A stretch of DNA of 61,537 bases, taken from positions 1 to 61,537 of the forward strand of contig JQID01000177.1 of assembly GCA_000770645.1 (NCBI GenBank), given 5' to 3'. A program made the position numbers and the translations under genes. Origin of the DNA: Desulfosporosinus sp. Tol-M (GTDB lineage Bacteria > Bacillota > Desulfitobacteriia > Desulfitobacteriales > Desulfitobacteriaceae). Position 1 is the stretch's first letter. Each line of letters opens with the position of its first letter. Positions 53,032 to 60,809 of the stretch are shown one piece after another. Under the pieces are notes generated by a model. The model saw only the letters and a program-made list of their open reading frames with translations. It was not told where the DNA came from and did no database searches.

Positions 53032-53589
53032 TTAATTATCTTTGCTATTGATAGACTTCTTGAGGTTTAGGGCGGCGTCCGCTGCGCTATTCATCGCGTC
53101 ATTGACAGTCTTCTCCAAAAAATCAGATCCGTTGAAACGATAGCGAAAACCAAAGAACAGTCCGACAATGATCAGGGGAACGATAATCCAGAAGGCGAAT
53201 AAGAGCAGCACTACAAGGGCTGTGACAGGGAAAGACGCTTTGATTTCCTCGCCCTTGAGCACTTCAAAGTAATAAGCATTGCCCTTGCGGATCATCTTCA
53301 TGAGGAATTTCCCCAATTTCTTCATCATAGAAGTAAAGGTTTCTCCACCGTTGCCGGACTTAGTTTGTTTTTCCCAGTGCTTAGTATTACTGGTCCCAAC
53401 GTTTGGTTCTGCGGTTTTTTCGCTGCTGTAATAACCGCCTCCGGGCGGTGTGTTTACCTTTCCCTGTTTCTCCAGATAAATAATGGCGTCAAGCAAATCC
53501 CCGTTTGACATATCGAGGGCGGTTTTTGCCTCGTCGTAGCTTACGTTGGCCATGGCACGAAGTTTTTCCACTTGTTCTAAAGTTGTCAT
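53032..53589 (-). CDS. DUF4342 protein with UBA-like N-terminal domain
   Basis: 185 residues. Residues 1-45 form a UBA-like three-helix motif (VEKLRAMANVSYDEAKTALDMSNGDLLDAIIYLEKQG) as in EF-Ts/NAC proteins; a flexible linker follows; then a DUF4342 segment (FLMKMIRKGNAYYFEVLKGEEIKASFPVTALVV) with membrane helices LLLFAFWIIVPLIIVGLFFGF. Probable first gene of the operon with the two-component pair. RBS GGAGGAG. Function unknown. Confidence 0.8.
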   Translation of the reverse strand: MTTLEQVEKLRAMANVSYDEAKTALDMSNGDLLDAIIYLEKQGKVNTPPGGGYYSSEKTAEPNVGTSNTKHWEKQTKSGNGGETFTSMMKKLGKFLMKMIRKGNAYYFEVLKGEEIKASFPVTALVVLLLFAFWIIVPLIIVGLFFGFRYRFNGSDFLEKTVNDAMNSAADAALNLKKSINSKDN

Positions 53590-53634
53590 GGAATCTCCTC
53601 CTTTGGTTTTTTATTATGTGCATATTGAGTATGG

Positions 53635-53790
53635 ATGAATTCTAACAAAGAAGACTTCAAGGAGAATTTGATTAACATTAAAATACGATTAAAAAGCTCT
53701 ATTGCAGACGGAAACCTATTAAATATTCCGCTTTCTATAATTAATCATGTAGATAAGCTTATAGAATTGGGAATAAGATTCACAGGGTGA
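53635..53790 (+). CDS. Spo0E-like small protein, degenerate motif
   Basis: 51-residue ORF: MNSNKEDFKENLINIKIRL then KSSIADGNLLNIPLSIINHV then DKLIELGIRFTG. The two-helix pattern with GNLL at the turn and DKLI near the end matches Spo0E-type Spo0A~P phosphatases, but the S-Q-x-L-D catalytic motif is replaced by INHVD. Upstream there is only a weak ribosome site. It may be a diverged or inactive member. Confidence 0.5.
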   Translation: MNSNKEDFKENLINIKIRLKSSIADGNLLNIPLSIINHVDKLIELGIRFTG

Positions 53791-53827
53791 CCTGTGCATC
53801 TAAGCGTTAGGCAAACAACCGATAATT

Positions 53828-54130
53828 TTATAACAGGAATTCGTATTGCCTTCGACCATATAGTATTCGCCGTATTTGTACTATGTTGCCGCTTACAATA
53901 AAGAATACGACATAGTTCTGCACTATCAGCAAACGATATTTTTTCGAACGCAGCACGGTATTCTTTGCCAGTGAACAGCGCAGGGGCATTTGTTCAAGAG
54001 AAGCGATGCTATCGACAATTTCATCGTAGATTTTTAGAGCAGCCTGTGGTGAAAGCTCATTTAGATAATTAATAACATCTCTTAGATCTTGCTCAGCTGA
54101 GGGGAATATCTTCAGTTCATACTTTTCCAT
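53828..54130 (-). CDS. ParE/RelE-family toxin
   Basis: 100-residue toxin of the RelE/ParE superfamily: YELKIFPSAEQDLRDVINYLNELSPQAALKIYDEIVDSIASLEQMPLRC and YRLLIVQNYVVFFIVSGNIVQIRRILYGRRQY, whose RRILYGRR end is typical. The sequence looks closer to ParE (gyrase poison) than to mRNA-cutting RelE, but this is not certain. ATG 54130 is preferred by spacing from GAGGG; ATG 54136 is possible. Overlaps the antitoxin gene end. Confidence 0.88.
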   Translation of the reverse strand: MEKYELKIFPSAEQDLRDVINYLNELSPQAALKIYDEIVDSIASLEQMPLRCSLAKNTVLRSKKYRLLIVQNYVVFFIVSGNIVQIRRILYGRRQYEFLL

Positions 54131-54389
54131 GGACATTAGCCCTCAACTTTTTTGCCACTTCAAAGAAGTCCTTTCCTTCAGCACCGTTTGCAATCTCAGC
54201 CTCAGCTTCAGCCAACTTGCTATAGAGTTCAATTAGAGTCTGCTGTCGCTCATAGGTTTCTATACTCATCACCACCATATCACCTTTGCCGTTCTTAGTT
54301 ATGAACACAGGCTGGCGTTCGTTATGGCAGAATTCAGAAATTTCGTTAGCATTATTACGCAAATCAGAGATGGGACGAATGTTCGGCAT
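54117..54389 (-). CDS. Phd/YefM-family antitoxin
   Basis: 90-residue antitoxin: N-terminal DNA-binding Phd/YefM fold NIRPISDLRNNANEISEFCHNERQPVFITKNGKGDMVVMSIETYER, C-terminal toxin-binding helices KLAEAEAEIANGAEGKDFFEVAKKLRA. It lies upstream of and overlaps the toxin gene, the standard order, and should autoregulate the operon. RBS GGAGCGAGG. Confidence 0.9.
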   Translation of the reverse strand: MPNIRPISDLRNNANEISEFCHNERQPVFITKNGKGDMVVMSIETYERQQTLIELYSKLAEAEAEIANGAEGKDFFEVAKKLRANVHGKV

Positions 54390-54461
54390 AGACCTCGCTC
54401 CTTGTTCTCAATATTCATGCATTTATTGTATCATAATTTTGAGTAAATATCAATTATGAAA

Positions 54462-55367
54462 TTAACCCTCGGTTAACCGACCAAGACTAGCCTGCACTAG
54501 TAAGCACATGCTAACCCAGTAATTCTGTTCTGACCGGGAGGCGGCGTTTCGAATTTTCAAGCGGCAGTCCTGCTCGGAGAGCCACCAATCACACCCCAGC
54601 ATACCACGCTCCAGGTTACTGGTAATCTCCGTAATGATCTTCTTGCTCCAACCTTTGTGCAGAGTATAGGCTATGACTCGATCAGCCAAGGCTTCGTAGG
54701 CGAAATTATGAAAGGTCTGGCTATCGTGATCATACTCCAAGTCCAGGATAGGAATTATCCCAGTCAGGTCGCGAGAAATTCTGGCCAGTAAGTCCTTTTC
54801 CTCGTTGGATGAACCGATATATAGGTAATACAGTTTGGCTGAGTGCTTTATACCAGATTGGCGCAGGATTCGGCCCAGTCTTTGGATTCGTTGCCGGGTA
54901 CTGCTGGTGGAGGAGGCGATGATTCCGATGTCGGTTGAAGGTACATTCAAACCTTCATCTAGGGCGCGGCAGCTTACAAGGATGCGAATTTGCGCGTCGT
55001 GATATTTACGCAGGATTTCTTTGCGACTCCACTCGTCCATTTTGGAATGATAACGCCCCACCTGTCCAGGAAATAGGTACTGTAACTGTTCATAGATTGT
55101 GTTTGCCACAACAATGTATAGGATGAATTTCTCCTTTAGGTCTTTTTGAAAAGTAGAGGGCGAAGTAATCTCTACAACTAGGTCAGGGTTTCCTTTACAG
55201 CCTAGATGATCTAATTTGGTCTTATCACATACTATAACCAAATCCGGTTGCACAACGGTAGAAGTATGTTCCTCGTTCTCATGCTGTTGGGGTAAGCGGA
55301 CATCGAAAGGCGCCGCATAAACCCGGCAAGTTTTCCCTTTTAAATAGTTATTAAAAAGCGTAAGCAA
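54462..55367 (-). pseudogene. Chimera of a truncated Uma2-type nuclease and a helicase C-terminal half
   Basis: The 301-residue frame joins two unrelated parts. Residues 1-82 are the middle of an Uma2/DUF820 nuclease (PDLVIVCDKTKLDHLGCKGNPDLVVEITSPST), and the homology extends upstream of the first Met (HQEISGQLLTLF) up to a stop near 55418, so its N terminus is missing. From about residue 83 the sequence is the second RecA domain of an SF2 DEAD helicase (LFPGQVGRYHSKMDEWSRKEILRKY, ILVSCRALDEGLNVPSTDIGII, STRQRIQRLGRILR). The helicase motor half and the nuclease end are absent, so this is best read as a deletion fusion with no likely function. Confidence 0.7.
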
Positions 55368-55420
55368 CTGTCCGGAAATCTCCTGATGCCTGTGCCCGAT
55401 ACCATCAGAGAGCCCGCCTC

Positions 55421-55454
55421 ACCTAAGTGGGAGAGTCATATTAACCACTTAGGT
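55421..55454. repeat. 10-bp inverted repeat upstream of the chimera
   Basis: ACCTAAGTGG (55421-55430) and CCACTTAGGT (55445-55454), perfect, 14-nt loop. Sits where the truncated Uma2 frame ends; could be a terminator stem or a rearrangement scar. Confidence 0.5.
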
Positions 55455-55488
55455 AGTCCGGGAAATTTTTTCTTGTAATATCTCTAAA

Positions 55489-55516
55489 TATATGATAAAT
55501 TCAAATATATCATATA
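55489..55516 (+). promoter_or_regulatory. Inverted repeat upstream of the iron-sulfur protein gene
   Basis: TATATGATA (55489-55497), 10-nt spacer, TATCATATA (55508-55516): perfect 9-bp inverted repeat, 30 nt before the start codon. Candidate operator of a dimeric regulator. Confidence 0.5.
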
Positions 55517-55545
55517 TACCATATAGGGGTAGGGGGTAAATGGCA

Positions 55546-56616
55546 ATGGGGGAAAATATTTCGCGCAGAATCTTTTTCAAGAGGACCACAGCAGCTGGAA
55601 TTTTAGGAGTACTTGCAGCAACAGGTCTAAACAAGCCTGTTCGGGCTGCAGGATTAAGTAGTGGTAAACTAGGTACCTTGATTGATTTAACCAAGTGTGA
55701 CGGGTGTAGAAATTATGATACGCCATTTTGTGTCCAGGCATGCAGCAATCATAATCAAGAAAGATTCCCTGAACCCAAAAAGCCTCTAAAAAACTATTGG
55801 CCACAGAAGAAAGTTGAAGACTGGTCGAACAAACGAGATCTAAAAAGCCGCTTGACTCCATACAATTGGACGTTTGTTGACCATGTCAGTGTCGAGCATA
55901 ACGGTGCTCTATATGAGGTCTATGTTCCAAGACGCTGTATGCACTGTGATAATCCAACCTGTTTAAAACTATGTCCCTTTAGCGTGATCACTAAAGATGA
56001 ATCGGGAGCCGTGTCCATTGACGACGAATTATGTTTTGGAGGGGCCAAATGTCGTGACGTATGTCCTTGGGGCATTCCTCAGCGCCAAGCCGGAGTTGGG
56101 ATCTACCTTGATTTCGCCCCGGATTTAGCTGGTGGTGGAGTCATGTATAAGTGCGATATGTGTGTTGAGCTTTTAGCTGAGGGTAAACAACCCGCTTGTA
56201 TGAGCGCTTGTCCGCAGGGCGCCATCTCGATTGGTCCGAGAGAAGACGTAAGAAATCTTGCTTATCAAAAAGCAAAAGAAATCAGCGGCTATATTTACGG
56301 GGATAAAGAAAATGGAGGAACTCCAACATTGTACATTTCGGCCATTCCATTTGAGAAAATTGATGCTGCGATCAAAGCAGACAAAGTGAGTAAAAAAGAT
56401 ACTGCTCCAGGCCGTCCCGGTATGCCTGTCCATGTTGACAATTACCTTTCTTCGGGAAAAGGTATCTTTCTAAGTGCGGTAATAGCTCCATTTGCTGGAG
56501 CAGCGGTTGCCGGCTTAACAGCTTATAAAACTATGAAAGGTGATAAAGCTAAACGAGTACAGAACACCAAGAATAATCAAGGAGGGGGGTCTATCGATGA
56601 CGAAAAAAACAAATAA
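55546..56616 (+). CDS. Tat-exported ferredoxin-type electron-transfer subunit (DmsB/HybA-like)
   Basis: 356-residue electron carrier of the complex iron-sulfur molybdoenzyme / hydrogenase type. Tat signal NISRRIFFKRTTAAGILGVLAATGL; Cys groups CDGCRNYDTPFCVQACS, CMHCDNPTCLKLCP, CFGGAKCRDVCPW and CDMCVELLAEGKQPACMSACP; a C-terminal membrane helix (SAVIAPFAGAAVAGLTAY). The third group has Gly where the second Cys is usual, as in NarH (Trp there), so one cluster is probably [3Fe-4S]. ATG 55546 fits the AGGGGG spacing; ATG 55540 is alternative. No catalytic subunit is in the window. Cytochrome b gene follows, overlapping by 20 nt. Confidence 0.85.
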   Translation: MGENISRRIFFKRTTAAGILGVLAATGLNKPVRAAGLSSGKLGTLIDLTKCDGCRNYDTPFCVQACSNHNQERFPEPKKPLKNYWPQKKVEDWSNKRDLKSRLTPYNWTFVDHVSVEHNGALYEVYVPRRCMHCDNPTCLKLCPFSVITKDESGAVSIDDELCFGGAKCRDVCPWGIPQRQAGVGIYLDFAPDLAGGGVMYKCDMCVELLAEGKQPACMSACPQGAISIGPREDVRNLAYQKAKEISGYIYGDKENGGTPTLYISAIPFEKIDAAIKADKVSKKDTAPGRPGMPVHVDNYLSSGKGIFLSAVIAPFAGAAVAGLTAYKTMKGDKAKRVQNTKNNQGGGSIDDEKNK

Positions 56617-57385
56617 TCATAAGCAGAGCAAAATATTTAGACAAAGCTATGCCAATCGTTTTGTCCACTGGACAACTGCTCTTTCTGTCATGCTGCTTAT
56701 TATCACCGGCTTAGGGCAGCTACCACTCTACTCTCGGTATAATGTTACAAAGTTACCCGGTGCGGAATGGCTCGGCAATTATTTCATCACCCTTAACCTT
56801 CATTATTTGGGAGCGATAGTACTATTATTTGTCGTAACTTTCCATATTGTTTATGCATTTGCTCGCCAGGAGTTTGATATTTTCCCGCGTAAGGGAGATA
56901 TGAAAGAATCTTATCGGATTATCAAAGCAATGTTAACCAAAGGCCAAGAACCAGATTCGGATAAATACCTGGCTGAACAACGCCTCGCTTATCTGTTTAT
57001 CGGTCTTTGTCTTCTCCTCCTGATCGTTACCGGTTTGATTAAGACCCTGAAAAATGTCCCTGGTGTTGAGATTCAAACCTCTCTTTTGTATTGGAACACT
57101 GCATTGCATAATATTGGTACTGTCTTAATAATTTTTGGAGTTATCGGACACTTAGCTGCATTTCTCATCAAGGAAAATCGCTCACTACTTCCAGGAATGT
57201 TTTGTGGATCAATTAATAGGGAGTATGTCAAACATCGTCATAGCCTTTGGCATACAAAACTGCTTCGCAGTGGCGAAATAAACGAATTCAATTTCACTGA
57301 ATCTAAAATCCACTTTAGTGGGGTCAATTCCATACACAAAAACAATAAAAGATCAGATATTGACAAATCCACTTCAGTGGAATAG
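56597..57385 (+). CDS. Cytochrome b subunit (formate dehydrogenase gamma / HybB-561 type)
   Basis: 262-residue di-haem membrane anchor: four main helices, starting FVHWTTALSVMLLIITGLGQLPLYS (His in FVHW), then LNLHYLGAIVLLFVVTFHIVYAF, AYLFIGLCLLLLIVTGLIKTL and LHNIGTVLIIFGVIGHLAAFLI, with His residues in helices 1, 2 and 4 as haem ligands. Passes electrons between the quinone pool and the preceding iron-sulfur subunit. C-terminal 60 residues are polar and not conserved in pattern. ATG 56597 follows AAGGAGGGGG. Confidence 0.85.
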   Translation: MTKKTNNHKQSKIFRQSYANRFVHWTTALSVMLLIITGLGQLPLYSRYNVTKLPGAEWLGNYFITLNLHYLGAIVLLFVVTFHIVYAFARQEFDIFPRKGDMKESYRIIKAMLTKGQEPDSDKYLAEQRLAYLFIGLCLLLLIVTGLIKTLKNVPGVEIQTSLLYWNTALHNIGTVLIIFGVIGHLAAFLIKENRSLLPGMFCGSINREYVKHRHSLWHTKLLRSGEINEFNFTESKIHFSGVNSIHKNNKRSDIDKSTSVE

Positions 57386-57796
57386 TAAGTCATGGGTTTA
57401 GTCGCATCGCAATTGATACTCCGATGCATTGTATCTCGCCACAGCTATGCTTGAAAAAGCAGACGCGTTCATTGGGCTTTACCTGTTGAACAGCTTCAGG
57501 ATTGGCTGTGGATTGCTTGCTGAATCGTTTGCAAGGCTTGTTGAATCGTTTGTTCAGCCAGCTGAGCTGACTGTTGAGTTTGTTGGTTTTGCTGCATTGA
57601 TTACGCTATACCTCAAGCTTCCTCAGCACATGATACCTTTTGGGACTTTGAAGTCAGCACGCCGGAAACTGCTCATATGATCATGTGGCTGCTCTCGGAT
57701 AGAGCTATTACAGTGCGGGCTGTCCAGCAGGCTTGAATCGTAACCGAATTACATACTATTGTGTATTCGGTTTATCTGCTATGAGCGTAATCTAGC
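57386..57796. other. Intergenic region with a 33-codon Gln-rich ORF and a hairpin
   Basis: 411 nt. On the minus strand 57597-57496 reads [20 protein letters not shown] then ALQTIQQAIHSQS, a small Gln-rich ORF with weak RBS; it might be a small spore protein, not assignable. A hairpin CCGAAT...ATTCGG followed by TTTATC lies at 57744-57777. Confidence 0.4.
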
Positions 57797-58060
57797 TTAT
57801 TCCAGATTCAATCTTTTGCTTAAAATAAAATTCGTTACGGCGAAGAAGGCTGCACAGAGAAGTCCGGTATAAACTATGCCATAACGAATCACCGGTTGAA
57901 TTACCAACTGCATGCCCATAAAATCATTGGAACTGACATGAATATTGCATAAGTTGGCGATTCCAGAACAATAAAACATGATTTGGGAAATAGTATTTAG
58001 AAGAATGAGGGCTCCGAAGGAGGCCAACATTTTATGCTGACTGAACAGGTGCCCGATGGA
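57797..58060 (-). pseudogene. Fragment of an ABC-2 type permease
   Basis: On the minus strand the frame reads IGHLFSQHKMLASFGALILLNTISQIMFY and continues through a second helix (YGIVYTGLLCAAFFAVTNFIL) to a stop. It is the C-terminal end of a membrane permease of the GntR-linked ABC type; the larger N-terminal part is missing. It joins the truncated ATPase out of frame at about 58045-58075, indicating an internal deletion. Confidence 0.65.
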
Positions 58061-58572
58061 AGAATAGTTTGCAGAATATAATCCCTTGCTGCCGGGTCCA
58101 CTCCGCCAATAGGCTCATCCAAAAGATATAGTTCCGCTTCGCGGCTCATGACCAGGATTAACTGTACTTTTTCCTTCGTTCCTTTGGACATTGTTTTCAG
58201 TTTGTCATTCGCGTTGATATTTAGGCTTTCAAGCATGTAGTAAGCTTTCTTCGGGTTAAAATCAGCATAGAAATCTGAGAATAGTTCAATGATCTGGTGT
58301 ACGCGCATCCAATCATTCAAATAAGTCTTTTCCGGGAGGTAGGAGACAATTTTCTTGGTCTCGAGGCCTGGTTCTTTACCTCCTATGAGAATATTTCCAC
58401 TGGTGGGGGTCAAGAGTTCGTTGGCCAGCTTGATGAGGGTGCTTTTTCCACTGCCGTTAGGTCCCAGAAGCCCCACGATTTGCCCGCGCTCTATCTTTAG
58501 ATTAACAGCTGATATAGCTGTTTTGCTACCAAATTTTTTTGTAAGGTCGATGCATTCTAAAATTATGCTCAT
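57997..58572 (-). pseudogene. ABC transporter ATP-binding protein, 3' end lost
   Basis: 191 residues: Walker A GLLGPNGSGKSTLIKLANELLTPTSG, signature MSKGTKEKVQLIL, Walker B LYLLDEPIGGVDPAARDYIL. After DYILQTI the sequence turns into unrelated residues (LPSGTCSVSIKCWPP) read from the wrong frame of the permease gene. The switch-His segment and C-terminal part are missing, so it is unlikely to work. ATG start overlaps the GntR gene by 4 nt (ATGA). Confidence 0.78.
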
Positions 58573-58940
58573 GTATTCATCTCCTTTACCATGTTATTAA
58601 TAATAGTGAGGATCTCTTTTTGTTCAAAGCCCATCAACCGCATTTTTTCCAGAAATTCAGAGATTTGCTCCTGAGCCATTTTGGTTTTTGCCATTTCAAC
58701 CTGATGCGCATCCTCCGTAATCGACCGCCCACTTGTGCGGTGGGTAATTATGAGGCCATCTTCTTCCAATTTTGCCAGAGCCCTCTGCATGGTGTTGGGA
58801 TTGACTGCGGCCTCCTGAGCCATATCCCGTCCCGAAGGTAGTTTGGACCCCAGGGGGTAAACACCGGAAAATATCATCAGCTCGATTTGCTCAATCAGCT
58901 GGGTGTAAATAGGTCTGTCGGATTTTAATTCCCAGGGCAT
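58569..58940 (-). CDS. GntR-family (YtrA-type) transcriptional regulator
   Basis: 123 residues: winged-helix N terminus PIYTQLIEQIELMIFSGVYPLGSKLPSGRDMAQEAAVNPNTMQRALAKLEEDGLIITHRTSGRSI, and a short C-terminal dimerisation helix, the YtrA layout. Such regulators control adjacent ABC exporters for antibiotics or ions. The regulator is intact although its ABC target is decayed. RBS ACGGAGG. Confidence 0.88.
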   Translation of the reverse strand: MPWELKSDRPIYTQLIEQIELMIFSGVYPLGSKLPSGRDMAQEAAVNPNTMQRALAKLEEDGLIITHRTSGRSITEDAHQVEMAKTKMAQEQISEFLEKMRLMGFEQKEILTIINNMVKEMNT

Positions 58941-58953
58941 GTGGATCGCCTCC

Positions 58954-59010
58954 GTGTATTATTGTATTAAGCGCTTAATACAATAATACACATTTTAAAG
59001 TCTTTGTCAA
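58954..59010 (-). promoter_or_regulatory. Promoter and 38-bp perfect palindrome of the GntR gene
   Basis: Minus strand: TTGACA (59010-59005), 16-nt spacer, TATTAT (58988-58983). Positions 58954-58991 are a perfect 38-bp palindrome whose centre is AAGC|GCTT and whose outer arms read GTGTATTATTG and CAATAATACAC. It covers the -10 box and start site up to 13 nt before the start codon; the probable operator of the GntR regulator. Confidence 0.85.
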
Positions 59011-59249
59011 GCGCAATTAACCACTTTAAGGAGCAAACGCTATCTAAACAATAAGGACGTCCCTCTTTGAAATTTATTCAAAGTGAAGTGAAGGCAGGTG
59101 TATTCGTATTCAATAATCTGTCGTTCTTTCATTTTATCACCTTTATAGATATATAGAGGAAATTATACCAACAACTTATTCTTTTAGTGACAGTTGTTAG
59201 CTGTTATACTTGTCCTGTAAGTTATTAAACATTTAACAAGGAGGGCAAA
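59011..59249. other. Intergenic region before the small NlpC/P60 gene
   Basis: 239 nt. A TTTGAA-atttatt-TTCAAAG type repeat is seen near 59067-59081 and a TGTTATACT sequence near 59201-59209 may be a -10 element of the NlpC gene. No gene recognised. Confidence 0.35.
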
Positions 59250-59729
59250 ATGAAAAAGAAATTAGCACTTATTCTTAGCATACTAATAATGGGTACATTT
59301 TTAGTAGCACCTATCGCAGAAGCTAGTACGACAGCGGCACCTACTACTTGGGCATATCATGTTGATAAAATGCGAACTGTGATCAATACGGCGAATAGGT
59401 ATATTGGTACACCATACGTTTGGGGAGGAACAAGCTTTTCTGGTATAGACTGTTCAGCGTTGACACAAAAAGCCTTTGCATCAGTAGGAATAAACCTTCC
59501 CCCCGTAAGCCGTGATCAGTATAATAAAGGAACTTATATACCTGCTAAGAACCTGCAACCTGGCGATTTAGTGTTCTTTAGCATGAGAGCGGATCATCAA
59601 GTATCTCACGTAGGCATCTATGTCGGAAATGGTAAATTCATCAACGCCACTTCCAGTCGTGGGGTAATGGTTTCTACTATGGGCAACTATTGGTGGAGCC
59701 ATTATGTTGGCTCTAAACGAATCTGGTAG
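59250..59729 (+). CDS. Secreted NlpC/P60 peptidase, small
   Basis: 159-residue exported cell-wall endopeptidase: signal peptide [21 protein letters not shown] with cleavage probably after AEA, then directly an NlpC/P60 domain with [15 protein letters not shown] (catalytic Cys), [32 protein letters not shown] (His) and the third active-site position. No binding domain. Likely released to the wall or medium. RBS AAGGAGGGC. Confidence 0.88.
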   Translation: MKKKLALILSILIMGTFLVAPIAEASTTAAPTTWAYHVDKMRTVINTANRYIGTPYVWGGTSFSGIDCSALTQKAFASVGINLPPVSRDQYNKGTYIPAKNLQPGDLVFFSMRADHQVSHVGIYVGNGKFINATSSRGVMVSTMGNYWWSHYVGSKRIW

Positions 59730-60221
59730 TTTTCTTCTAAGACCCGAATAACATTATCTTCCTCTTTTTATAAAGTAAGCAGGTATACTTACTTTCATTC
59801 AATTTTGTGCCTTGAGCACAGCGAAAGGAATAACACTTAGGTGAGAATCGGAAAGTGAGAATTGGAATATAACTTATCTTAATGCAGTAATACAGGGCTT
59901 TCGAGTTTGCTGCTTCCAGGTAGCGAACAGATCCTAAAGCTCTGTATTTGTTTATTAATGTTACATAACGGTTGATATTTCAAAGGAATCTGGTAAATTT
60001 TCTTCTGGAAAAAGCGTTATAATTAGTTCGACTGTTGTTACCCAAAGGAAGTTACTGGTATACTGATCTTGGGGATGGTCAGGTATTAATATTGTAAAAA
60101 GAAAGGGTTTTACAAAATAACAAAGAATAAGAAAATAGAAAATTGAATATTTGAAAGCTTGCATCAGGAACTGAATTATGGACATGATTATGGAATACGT
60201 AGAATATGGAGGGGAATAAAG
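59730..60221. other. Intergenic region with a structured stretch
   Basis: 492 nt without a recognised gene. AAAGTAAG/CTTACTTT repeat near 59774-59795. At 59890-59947 a long imperfect stem pairs ATACAGGGCTTT with AAAGCTCTGTAT and, inside, GTTTGCT with AGCGAAC, followed by TTGTTTATT; it could be a terminator or a small RNA. Confidence 0.45.
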
Positions 60222-60782
60222 ATGCTGAAAAAATGGTTAATTCCGGTTGGTATTATTATCATTCTGGGTGCGCTGCTGATCTCGGGTTACAATAATCTTG
60301 TAAAAATCTCAGAACAGGTCAATGGGAGTTGGAGTGAGGTGCAAAATAAGTTACAGCGCAGGGCAGATTTAATTCCCAATTTAGTTGAGACTGTGAAAGG
60401 ATATGCCTCACAGGAAAAAGAGATCTTTACTGATGTTGCGGAGGCAAGAGCAAAATTAGCGGGTGCTGCAACTGTAACAGATAAAGGTGAGGCTGATCAG
60501 GCTTTAACCGGTGCCCTGGGAAGATTATTAGCCATTGGTGAGAACTATCCCCAGCTCAAATCGGATGCTAACTTTCGGGCCTTACAGGATGAGTTAGCCG
60601 GTACGGAAAATCGCATTGCTACAGCTCGCATGGACTATAACTATTCTGTTCAGTCCTACAATACTAAAATAAAGACTCTTCCCACATCGCTTTATGCTAG
60701 GATTTTGGGCTTTGGACCAAGGGATTATTTTAAACCGGATGCAAATGTAGAGAATGTCCCGACAGTCGACTTTTCGAAATAA
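60222..60782 (+). CDS. LemA family protein
   Basis: 186-residue LemA protein with an N-terminal membrane helix (WLIPVGIIIILGALLISGY) and a helical domain: VNGSWSEVQNKLQRRADLIPNLVETVKGYASQEKEIF, ELAGTENRIATARMDYNYSVQSYNTKIKTLPTSL. Function unknown; in many bacteria it is next to TPM-domain (YgcG-like) proteins, as here. ATG 60222 follows GGAGGGG; the frame runs to 60159. Confidence 0.9.
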   Translation: MLKKWLIPVGIIIILGALLISGYNNLVKISEQVNGSWSEVQNKLQRRADLIPNLVETVKGYASQEKEIFTDVAEARAKLAGAATVTDKGEADQALTGALGRLLAIGENYPQLKSDANFRALQDELAGTENRIATARMDYNYSVQSYNTKIKTLPTSLYARILGFGPRDYFKPDANVENVPTVDFSK

Positions 60783-60809
60783 CATGTAAAATGAAGGGAA
60801 TGAAACCAC

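Noticed and set aside
57429..57680. 83-codon plus ORF after the cytochrome b gene
   Set aside because: No ribosome site and no family resemblance; the opposite strand carries a small Gln-rich frame that explains the low-complexity sequence as well.
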